Part shown: piece by piece, positions 28,481 to 36,358 of the stretch
Position numbering within the stretch: the stretch's first letter is position 1
How the letters are laid out: every line of letters begins with the position of its first letter
Origin: Acrasis kona
Taxonomy: Eukaryota > Heterolobosea > Eutetramitea > Acrasida > Acrasidae
Assembly (NCBI GenBank): GCA_026419775.2
Contig: JAOPGA020001480.1
Span: 1 to 36,966, forward strand
Direction of reading: 5' to 3'
DNA: 36,966 nt
Position numbers and translations under genes: made by a program
Notes under the pieces: model-generated
What the model was told of the DNA's origin: nothing
Database searches by the model: none
The model's input: only the letters and a program-made list of their open reading frames with translations

Positions 28481-29350
28481 TTATTTTTTAATGTTGGTAA
28501 AGTACATCGTGTCTTTCCACTGATTATGCTTTTCAGCACATTTATTCATGTACATTGATTCGTTCATCTTTTTGTCCAAAATGTTTTTGTATGTTTTAAT
28601 TAAGAATGCTCCGTTAATCATATTATTTTTGTTACGGTTAGCTGCTACAACATTTATGAGGTATCCACCAGTATGTTTGATGTCGTCCATTTTCTTGAAA
28701 TGATCCATGAATCTGTCAAGGCTTCCCTCGCCGATATACGTGGCGTACATTCCGTCTCCTAACGGTTGAATAATGGCGTATACGCAATATTTATGTTCGT
28801 CTAGTTGTTTTTGAGAAATCTTCTCAAGACCCACCAATTTTTGTAATAATTGTTCACATGTTTCGATCGGGCCATTTCTGTCAACATTTTTTGTTGAGAC
28901 AATGTTTCCATTAGTATTACGGTAAAATAATGTTAACATTCTTCCTTTGAACTTTGGTTCTTGGAGTGTTTGGTCCACAATGTATTTCTTATGGAATTGT
29001 GCTGAAGAATCTCTTATTGGGCAGAACTTTGCGTTTTGTTTCACTTGTTTTGTGAAAGATCTTCCAATCCAATTCTTTTGTGGTTTGTAGACGTAGCTGT
29101 AGTCGAATTTTCCATTTGTGATTGGAATACCCATGTAGTAGTCCCCACTTGGTTTTGGGACTTCCTGTCTTGTTTTCTTGTCATATATAGACAAGACTAG
29201 TTTCCTCCAATACGATTTGTAATCGTCGGTGTCTAATTTTGGGGGCACCTGCCATTTTTTGTTTTGGTGAGTTCTTAGTAAAACATTCATGTGTTTATCA
29301 TTAAATCTCTCGTATATATGTTCATCAGAATGGTATCTGCTAGGAGGCAT
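28481..29350 (-). CDS. GIY-YIG-like ORF B, 289 aa, possibly catalytically degenerate
   Basis: The ORF starts MPPSRYHSDEHIYERFNDKH with a basic, Lys-rich N-terminal half. Near residue 190 it reads YCVYAIIQPLGDGMYATYIG and then EGSLDRFMDHFKK. It aligns with ORF A in spacing and sequence (VYAIIQPL-DG--ATYIGEG-R against LYAFVEHLTDGSLAIYVGSS-R). GGYLINVVAA follows, matching GGLLVFAAGS of ORF A. The Glu helix of ORF A has no clear equivalent here (GAFLIKTYKNIL), so activity may be lost. The two proteins are thus diverged relatives with different N-terminal halves, one per strand. Confidence 0.45.
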   Translation of the reverse strand: MPPSRYHSDEHIYERFNDKHMNVLLRTHQNKKWQVPPKLDTDDYKSYWRKLVLSIYDKKTRQEVPKPSGDYYMGIPITNGKFDYSYVYKPQKNWIGRSFTKQVKQNAKFCPIRDSSAQFHKKYIVDQTLQEPKFKGRMLTLFYRNTNGNIVSTKNVDRNGPIETCEQLLQKLVGLEKISQKQLDEHKYCVYAIIQPLGDGMYATYIGEGSLDRFMDHFKKMDDIKHTGGYLINVVAANRNKNNMINGAFLIKTYKNILDKKMNESMYMNKCAEKHNQWKDTMYFTNIKK

Positions 29351-29497
29351 TTGTGTTTGTGTGTAATTAGTACTCGTAAAATATTTCTCTTACTTTTTAA
29401 ATAAGGAAATAATCAACCGTAGGTCTTTTCAACTGTAGTTTTTAATGAATTACTATTTTAAGATAAATTAAGATATTAATTGACCACATGGCCACTC

Positions 29498-29537
29498 TCG
29501 TATCGTTCTGTCGATAAGGGAGTAAAAGCATTTTATT
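29498..29537 (+). repeat. right copy of the internal direct repeat
   Basis: TCGTATCG then CTGTCGATAAGGGAGTAAAA, matching 25494-25535 in the same orientation with a few differences. About 4.0 kb separates the two copies. Confidence 0.7.
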
Positions 29538-29779
29538 AATGTACAAATTTTAAAGTGGTCATATAACTGAAATCAACGTTTTTTCAATAAAATTACAATT
29601 CACTGTAAAATGTTCTTCATTCTTGATGATTTACCAATTCATCCTAATTACTCTCTAATTTTGATTGAAATGATTTCGGTTTATTTTCTTGTATCAAATG
29701 TCTAAATTGTTTTTTCTGTGTAATGTTCCTTAACATTCGATGGTCGATGTCGGCGTAGCGGACATCTACCTGAGCGCAG

Positions 29780-29986
29780 GGCTTGTCCCTGCAATTAAAG
29801 TGGATTAGTTATTCACGCATGGCTTGTCCCTGCAATTAAAGTGGATTAGTTATTCACGCATGGCTTGTCCTTGCAATTAAAGTGGATTAGTTATTCTCGC
29901 ACGGCTTGTCCCTGCAATTAAAGTGGATTAGTTATTCACGCATGGCTTGTCCTTGCAATAAAAGCAATTGTTCAGCTATTCACGCA
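29780..29986 (+). repeat. 41-bp tandem repeat array, about five units
   Basis: Units start at 29780, 29821, 29862, 29903 and 29944, each opening GGCTTGTCC(C/T)TGCAA and containing AGTGGATTAGTTATTC. Units 1-4 are nearly identical and exactly 41 bp. Unit 5 is diverged, and a further GGCTTGTCTG fragment begins at 29995. The repeats are head to tail without spacers, so this is not a CRISPR-like array. Confidence 0.9.
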
Positions 29987-30031
29987 TTTAATGAGGCTTG
30001 TCTGTGATAATAAAGTGGTTTAATTTAGTAT

Positions 30032-30110
30032 ACAGTACGACTGTATAACAGTTAGTTTATAGATATAATGGTACGACCATTTATAATATTATTATTAACA
30101 GTACGACTGT
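30032..30110. repeat. three right-end 13-bp palindromes in inverted orientation
   Basis: ACAGTACGACTGT (30032-30044), ATGGTACGACCAT (30068-30080) and ACAGTACGACTGT (30098-30110). The centre reads ACG instead of CGT, so the set faces the left set. Start-to-start distances are 36 and 30 bp. Confidence 0.85.
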
Positions 30111-30240
30111 TCAATGTATATATGTATGTATACAAACCTTAAGCCGTCCCGTTTGGGCCGGCGCCTTCCTGTTGTCAGATAGACTTATGTTATGATACTG
30201 CTAGACACACGAGTCTACAGTTGGTCAACCTGATTCCATT

Positions 30241-30254
30241 TGGACTATATCGAA
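30241..30254 (-). tRNA. tRNA-Glu 5' end: acceptor strand and start of D-stem
   Basis: On the minus strand TTCGATA (30254-30248), TA (positions 8-9) and GTCC (D-stem) follow each other exactly as a tRNA needs. TTCGATA pairs at all seven positions with TATCGAA of the 3' part at 24735-24741. The last six bases, TGGACT on the plus strand, are the duplicated target site. The next base inward belongs to the element. Confidence 0.6.
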
Positions 30255-30291
30255 GTGATGTTAATTTTTTTTCATAAAGAAGTGTTTATAT

Positions 30292-31056
30292 TTAATTACT
30301 GTTCTTATAAAAATTTATTGATGACTCTTTATGTGTCAAGAGGCTTGGTAATTTGTTGTTTTTATCACTTGACCAATAAATAGTACCCAATACCTCGCCG
30401 CTTGATGGAGAAATGTAAACTGTGACCTTGCTCTTTTTATTGACGCCTCTTACAATAAGTTGGACAACCTCATCATTAAGATGATCAAAACTAATGAAGT
30501 ATGGTGCATCGGCGCTGTGAAGAGGATAAGAGCGGTGGGGATAATTGACTGTGTTTATAAAAACGTTTGTTTTAGCGGGTGCAGATACTGAAACGAAGAC
30601 ACGACCAAGTGACTGCTCCTTGGCTAATAGCAATTCGGTTACGCGACTTCCGACTGCTTTAAAAGTATGATTTGTTCATTTGGTCTTGGATTGGTTAAAG
30701 AACTATACAATATAATACACGGTTAGATCAACATCGTCTTGTTGGACAACATTAAGGACAACATTTCTTTCATGCTCCAAGAAACGGTGTCAGGATGGGT
30801 GGTGCCTGGAAGGCAACTAGTTTTTCTATTTGTTGGCTTTGCACAAAATGTACACGATGACATGTTCTTCTCTGGGGCATAACTGTTAAACTCACATAGT
30901 AATCTAACCTTTCCGTCTGGGCAGTAGAAGCCAAAAGGACTGGATGTTTAGTTGGTGTATTGATTTTAATCTTACCAGACTGCACATGGATGGTAACCGA
31001 TTTGCGCTGGTCATAACTTCCTATTGGGCAAGAACCAGCGCAAATCGTGGAAAGTC
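30292..31056 (-). pseudogene. broken gene for a beta-rich repeat-domain protein
   Basis: Several open stretches in changing frames look like pieces of one protein. The piece at 31056-30880 contains KSVTIHVQSGKIKINTPTKH and ERLDYYVSLTVMP. A second near 30860 contains EEHVIVYILCKANK, and a third near 30740 contains NVVLNVVQQDDVDLTVYYIV. A last one (30633-30292) contains GRVFVSVSAPAKTNVFINTV and VVQLIVRGVNKKSKVTVYIS. The first and last pieces look like two copies of one beta-sandwich-like domain. One extra C in a CCCC run would explain one shift; other shifts and stops remain, and no good start codon is seen. Either a pseudogene or a poorly sequenced gene. Confidence 0.4.
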
Positions 31057-31107
31057 CTACTCAAACAACATGGAGTTCTTCTGAGTTTTTGTTTGAGTAG
31101 GACTTTC
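30998..31107. repeat. two adjacent perfect inverted repeats with equal 22-nt loops
   Basis: IR1: CGATTTGCGCTGGT (30998-31011) and ACCAGCGCAAATCG (31034-31047). IR2: GAAAGTCCTACTCAAACA (31050-31067) and TGTTTGAGTAGGACTTTC (31090-31107). Two bases separate them, and each loop is 22 nt. The right arm of IR2 lies inside the coding end of the 31057-31515 gene, whose stop codon lies in the left arm. Confidence 0.9.
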
Positions 31108-31515
31108 ATCAAAAAATTTGAGTTCTGTTTTATTGTGTTGTAGAGGAGAAATTGGCAAGTCCTTCGGAGTTTGATCAATGATCAGTGTTGGACTAGATGG
31201 TGTTACAAGTGAGTCAGTTGTACCAACTGTACTTGTGAGCTTCATTTTCTCATCAATAGTAAGCTCTGATACAGGTTTGGTCCATGGTATTCCAAAGTAC
31301 TTGCGAGCGTGATGCTCCGCTTTTGATCTATTTTGAAACTGCTGACTGCATGTTCTGCAGAAGAATTTTTCTTGTATGCGTTTCTTCTCCTTTGGGCTGT
31401 ACGGATTCATTTTGAATGGCATACTTCTCTTCAAAATATTCGTTTGTATTGGTGCTAGATTCTCTTTGTTTGATACATCAGATAATGTAGCGCGTTGCGA
31501 TAGATTTTTGCTCAT
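31057..31515 (-). CDS. small zinc-finger-like protein, 152 aa
   Basis: The ORF starts MSKNLSQRATLSDVSNKENL. A basic segment (PYSPKEKKRIQEKFF) leads into CRTCSQQFQNRSKAEHHARK, a Cys-x2-Cys...His-His pattern resembling a single C2H2/U1-type zinc finger. The C-terminal half is Thr/Ser/Pro-rich and acidic (STVGTTDSLVTPSSPTLIID). KEN (in SNKENLAP) is a possible APC/C degron. It may be a nuclear, cell-cycle-regulated protein. The last codons and stop lie in a perfect inverted repeat, so the natural C-terminus could have been altered. Confidence 0.5.
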   Translation of the reverse strand: MSKNLSQRATLSDVSNKENLAPIQTNILKRSMPFKMNPYSPKEKKRIQEKFFCRTCSQQFQNRSKAEHHARKYFGIPWTKPVSELTIDEKMKLTSTVGTTDSLVTPSSPTLIIDQTPKDLPISPLQHNKTELKFFDESPTQTKTQKNSMLFE

Positions 31516-31709
31516 AGTGATGTTGGCGAGGAGTATTTTGTTCTGACGGCATTGTAATTGTCAAAAATTATTAGTGGGAGTTATTGACGTTACAGGAGAA
31601 TCAAATCGGACCGATATGTTGAATTAATAGCAAATGAGCATGACAAGTCACGCACATGCATTGGGAGAGGTCATAAAGGTCAATTACAAAGTCACAATAA
31701 AATAAGACA

Positions 31710-33336
31710 TTATAGTTTACTAACTTGACTGGTCCTGAGCAATCTCCTTAGTATTTTTCCGGTTGCACTTTTCGGTATGCTGTCAATAAACTGGACCATC
31801 CTTATTTTTTTTTGTGGATTGACGTGCTGGGCAATATAACTTATCACCTGCTCTTCGTTCAAGTCGTGTCCTTGTTTTTTGACCACAAAAGCCTTCGGTA
31901 ATTCGCCTGCAGCTTCATCAGGTACACCAACAACGGCACAATCTTGGATACATTCATGCTTTAAAAGTAGACCTTCCAACTCTGCTGGTGGAACTTGAAA
32001 GCCTTTATACTTTATTAATTCTTTAACACGGTCAACAACATATACATAGCCATCCTTATCAATGTAACCAATATCACCAGTATGTAACCAACCGTCTACA
32101 ATTGTGCTCTGAGTTGCTTCTTCATTATTCAAATAACCCAACATTGCACTAGGTGTTTTAAAAGCCAGTTCTCCTTCTTTATTGTATCCCTCCACATCAC
32201 TACCAGTCAAGTCAATAATTTTCATTTGCACATTAGGCATCAAGATTCCTGCACTTCCATCACGTGCCTTGTGAGATTCAGCGCAAGTAACTGCTGTCGC
32301 TAATTCAGTCATGCCGTAGGCCTGCACAATATCTACACCAGGAAGTCGTTGATGAACAATGGAAGTTAATTCACCACTAAGAGGTGCTGCACCACAGAAT
32401 AAACGTTTCAATGAAGACAAGTTGTAATGATCAAGGTTTGGATGTTTGGCAAATTGTAGCATGACAGGAGGAACTATTTTTGCATGAGTTATTTTATACT
32501 TTTCAATCAATTTCAAAAAAACATCAAAATCAAATTTCTCCACATTTACAATGGTTGCTCCAGAGTACAGTGACTGAAGCATGATAAGAACTAAAAAACA
32601 ACATTCAGAATGATATTATAAAGACAATCTTACTTTGTCCGTAAATGTGAAAATAAGGAAGAAATCCAATCATTACGTCCTTGTCAGTGACTTGACCGTA
32701 AACTTCTGCTTGGCACAAATTGGAAATAATGTTGTAGTGAGAGATGAGAACACCTTTATTAACACCAGTGGTGCCGCTTGAAAAAGGAATACAAACAATG
32801 TGTTTTTTTGGATTTTTGACATTTTTTGGTAGCAGGTGAGTGACGTTTATATCTTTTAGTAGGGAACTTATAGGCAGAGTGTTTTTGCTAGAGTCGCCTC
32901 CTATTACAAAGACTTTTTCGACACTAGTGCCAGTTATTGACTTTAGCACCTTCTCCTGATTTGCAGTGTTTGTGACAATAAATCTGGCGTTTGAAGTAAT
33001 CAATTGTTTTTTGATTTCTTCGTCAGTATAAAGTGGGTTGATAGTCGAGCTCGCGCCTCCGCTGCGGGCAATACCTAAATATAAGATTGGATATAGCGTT
33101 ACGTTAGGTAAAAGTATTGCCATGACCTGTCCACATCCAAATTCATGCTCATTTATTAGGTTAAAAACGACATTATGAATGAGTTGTCTTGTTTCTCCAA
33201 AAGTAATCACACTCCCATCGGCTGAATCTATCATGAAAGGCTTATCTCGATGACGGTGCACCTTAGATAATACGAAATCTGTCAAGGACACATCGTCGGG
33301 TATATTTACGCTATCAAATCTACTTTGATGTATCAT
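31710..33336 (-). CDS. 4-coumarate-CoA ligase-like acyl-CoA synthetase, peroxisomal, 527 aa
   Basis: This ANL-superfamily adenylate-forming enzyme activates a carboxylic acid with ATP and joins it to CoA. Two exons (33336-32634 and 32590-31710) with a 43-nt intron give 528 codons. The AMP-binding P-loop is CIPFSSGTTGVNKGVLISH. YFHIYGQ leads into the intron. Motif GAAPLSGELTS follows, then QAYGMTELATAV and GWLHTGDIGYIDKDGYVYVV, and the hinge DRVKELIKYKGFQVPPAELE. The catalytic Lys motif is PKSATGKILRRLLR. The C-terminus is SKL, a type 1 peroxisomal signal. The nearest relatives are 4CL-like fatty-acyl or phenylpropanoid-type ligases; the substrate is unknown. The true ATG is 33336, since the upstream TTG frame has none. 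Confidence 0.9.
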
Positions 33337-33436
33337 TTGATATTGATTTTGAAACGTCTTCAAGTTGATCGACCTCCTCTCTCTACTATTATAGTAAACT
33401 GGACCATAAGTACGTCAATAAAAAAACACAATACAT

Positions 33437-36245
33437 TCAATACATTTTATTACTTTGTTCTATCAACATTTTAAGAGATATTTTTTTAGGTGTTTTCAAT
33501 GGTGTTGTTGTGGGAGTTGGTGCAGAGGACACTTCAGGAATGTATTTATCAACAAGATTAACTTTAGGAGAAGAGCGTTTCTTTGGTGTCACCATTGCAT
33601 TCTCAACAAGTTGTACATCATCATCATCATCATCATCCTCAATACTATAAACAACCTTCTTTTTTTCTTCTATTGGTTTTTCTTCTTTTAATTTTGTTTG
33701 CTCCTTAACATGGACTTCCATCTCATGCTGTTGTTGACTATCTTGTTGAAGATTCATAATCTCATCAAAACTATCTACATTAGAGATTTTTTGTTTCTTC
33801 TTTGGAGATGGAGATGTTTTTCGTCTATTAAAGAACAGATCCGACAATGAGTCATCTTCATCGTCGTTATCTTCGATAAGAGGAAATGATGATACAGATT
33901 GTTCCTCTCGCAAACGCTTAGGAGATTGTTTTATTATTACAGGTTCATCTTTCACAAAAACATCATGACACAATGGTGATGACTCATCATTATTAAAAGA
34001 CATGAAGGCAATTCCTTCGTCTTGTACATTTTTATTAAATCTTGACTCAAATATTTCTTCAATGTTCTTTGGTTGGTCGACTTGAGGTTTGGTGTCAAGT
34101 GGAACTTGGGACATTAAATTGTCTTGGCCAACATTTGAAATTTTTTCTCTAAGATGGATTTCATATACTGATTCAGTGCCACTCGGTGCTCTTGTCTTAT
34201 CGTCCGTATTTTTGTTTGGATTAGGGATGTTTAAATGTGCACGAGATATATTGTATATTTTATTAATGGTAAAAGTATCATAAAACTCATCAACAGATTC
34301 ATTAAACATGACAACCCTGATGTGATTAATTTCATTCTTGTTCGCTGATTCATCTCGTAGTAAAACTGTAGCAACGGTTCCACTTCCTCGTTCGTTAGAC
34401 CAGTTCCTAACTGCAGATTTATTGATAACTCGGCCTTTGATGCACCAGTTACTATTGATGGGATCAAGTTGATGAAAGGCAACAAGTGGTGGAGGACCCT
34501 TATTCTTTTGGTTAGGTTGACCATATGAATCACCCACCATGTAGGCAAGCAGTTGTGCACAAACATGTTTACACATTCCACCACTACCAATAGGACAAGT
34601 ACAAGCGGCTTTCAACAATTTACCATTTTTAAAAAGACTTTCTTCTTGATAAGGTTCTTCAATCGAACCCTTACAAGTCGAATAAAGTTTGAACACCAAA
34701 CAAGAAGGCTGTAATGGTTTTATTCTAAGTTTATCGATACGCAAATCATCTTTATAATCTCTACCACGTTGAAAGTAAGTGACGCCAAAATGGTTCATCA
34801 CATCACTAACAGTCATCTTTATTACAGCCAACGGCTCCTTATTAAGATACCTGCTTCTAGTCTCCTCTACACTTTCTTTGGAGGAAGGAGCCGTTCCCAT
34901 AACAACAGCCTGTGTGGACTCTACTTCAAAGTCGTCAATAAACCTTCTAGGCAAGAACACACCATGAAGTCTACCAAAAACATTTATTTCAAAATGATCT
35001 TCGTCGGTAATGTAATCCGAAGTAGTGAGTTGGTACAAGAGAGCATATTTAGGCACTTGAGGTAACGTTTCATTCTTGAGGGTGGATAAATGTTCAATGT
35101 TTGATAAAAATGAAAACTTTTCTTGGTCGGCTTCTTGACTTGCATACTCCGATACTTCATCAATCTGTTCTCTCATTTGTAGATGAATGGATTCCGTATC
35201 AACTTGTTCCGTTGGGTCCAATTGTTGGCTATGATGGTCTTGAAATTGACTGGTCAGGTCCAAAAGGTCTTCGCGTTTCAAATGACGTAGAATGTGTTTG
35301 GGAGGTAAAGCCGCACTGTTGTCGTCTTCATGTAGGTAAATTGATTTTTGTAAACTCAACCCATGTGTATATTGTAAAAAACCTACATCATACCAATCCC
35401 TAAATAACGTGTAATAGATGGGGAACGGAATGTCAAGCGCTCGTAGCGCATTTTTCAAGTAAGGTAATGTAGATCGGTCGCGATGGATGATGATTAATCT
35501 GGCATCATGATAAATGGAATACCATGACATGATTAAACTTCTCGCTTGGTTCTCATCATCAATGCTCAGTTTTTTCTTGTTTTTCAAAATGCAACTCGAG
35601 TCGATGAATAATCCAACATTAACTGCTGCTAAACGTAGAGGTCGGTTGATGAATAAATTTTTCGAGGTGACGATTAATTTATTTGCATCATCCTGTTGAG
35701 GAGGGCTTGTAATGTTGTCGAAATAGTACTCGAGTCTTTCTGATGTGTTTTGTTCGGGTTTTATAAAGTACGTATCGGTGTTATCAAAAGTTAGACATCT
35801 TTCTAAGCATGGGGTGAATAAAAATAATGTTATAAGGTACGATAATACCTGCAAGAGAAAATTCTGCAGCCCATGTGCATTGTTCTTTACCTCCGACAGG
35901 ACGCACTTCGTGCACTGTAATTTCGAGGTCTTTGATGGACTTTAATAGCTTTTCAATCATTTTTTTTCTTGCAATCTCGAAAATGTTAAATTGCTCATCG
36001 TCGAGAACGACGTTGTTGCCTGATTCGAGGGATTTGAATAAAGTGTCAAGAGTATCGTTGACATTATCTTCATCCTCTGATTGTTGAATAAAAACTCTGG
36101 AATACCCCTTTGGTTCATACTGCTGGGTATATAAAGATGTTTTCCCCTAGAATTATTTTAATAACGGTAATATTATTCTTCTTACGCTGCATGGTGGTCC
36201 AACTAATATAACGAGATGTGATAATGCCTTGAGTCTTGACTGCAT
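33437..36245 (-). CDS. P-loop kinase-like/SWIM zinc-finger/RPA-like OB-fold protein, 907 aa
   Basis: Three exons (36245-36187, 36147-35849, 35802-33437), introns 39 and 46 nt, give 908 codons. The first intron splits the P-loop, so no single ORF shows it. Order of parts: residues ~10-30 Walker A LVGPPCSGKTS; about 70 a strand with NNVVLDDEQFNIFEIARKK, as in polynucleotide-kinase-like P-loop proteins. Then a large unassigned region with LFIDSSCILKN and LIIIHRD. Residues ~450 hold a SWIM zinc finger, CTCPIGSGGMCKHVCAQLL (CxC...CxH). Just after is an OB fold like RPA1 DBD-A (WCIKGRVINKSAVRNWSNER, VVMFNESVDEFYDTFTINKI). The tail is acidic with NLS clusters (PKRLREE, PKKKQK). I infer a DNA-end or ssDNA processing enzyme in the nucleus. 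Confidence 0.75.
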
Positions 36246-36358
36246 TATATTGCTTTGTGCATCAGTAGAGGTTTGATTTTTATTTGGAAAGGTTTCAATC
36301 AAACAAGTGAATACTTTTACAAAAACAAAGACATCAATAATAGTAAAAAAGAAAAGAA

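Larger units (their letters stand above)
24829..30240. mobile_element. 5.4 kb DIRS-RT retroelement with GIY-YIG-like ORFs, inserted in a tRNA-Glu gene
   Basis: The 6-bp sequence TGGACT occurs on both sides (24823-24828 and 30241-30246), and the tRNA halves flank it, so the boundaries are well supported. Contents in order: left palindromes, repeats, RT exon, Gag-like exon, divergent promoter, GIY-YIG-like ORF A (plus), GIY-YIG-like ORF B (minus), direct repeat, 41-bp tandem array, right palindromes. A short phrase near each end, GTCAACCTGGTT on the left and GTCAACCTGATT on the right, is in direct orientation. The outermost bases (TGTGGTAG and CCATT) are not inverted repeats of each other. Tyrosine recombinase, methyltransferase and RNase H domains expected of DIRS elements are not visible. 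The duplication of the target argues for a staggered nuclease cut, unlike recombinase-based DIRS insertion, which leaves none. Confidence 0.7.
29351..30240. other. right non-coding end of the element
   Basis: No gene is seen. It holds the 29498-29537 direct repeat, a GATGTC/GACATC hairpin near 29746, the 41-bp tandem array, and the right palindromes. A GC-rich phrase (GGGCCGGCGCC, near 30158) stands out in an AT-rich setting. GTTGGTCAAC near the very end is self-complementary. Confidence 0.5.

Noticed and set aside
29780-29990. CRISPR-like array
   Set aside because: Units are contiguous with no unique spacers, in a eukaryotic retroelement.
30860-30900. A 13-nt intron (gtgagtttaacag) in the broken gene near 30.9 kb
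   Set aside because: Too short to splice. One extra C in a CCCC run gives a better protein match to the sister domain.
34231-34590. Minus-strand 119-aa ORF inside the SWIM/OB gene
   Set aside because: It is an alternative frame of the longer coding sequence with recognisable domains.
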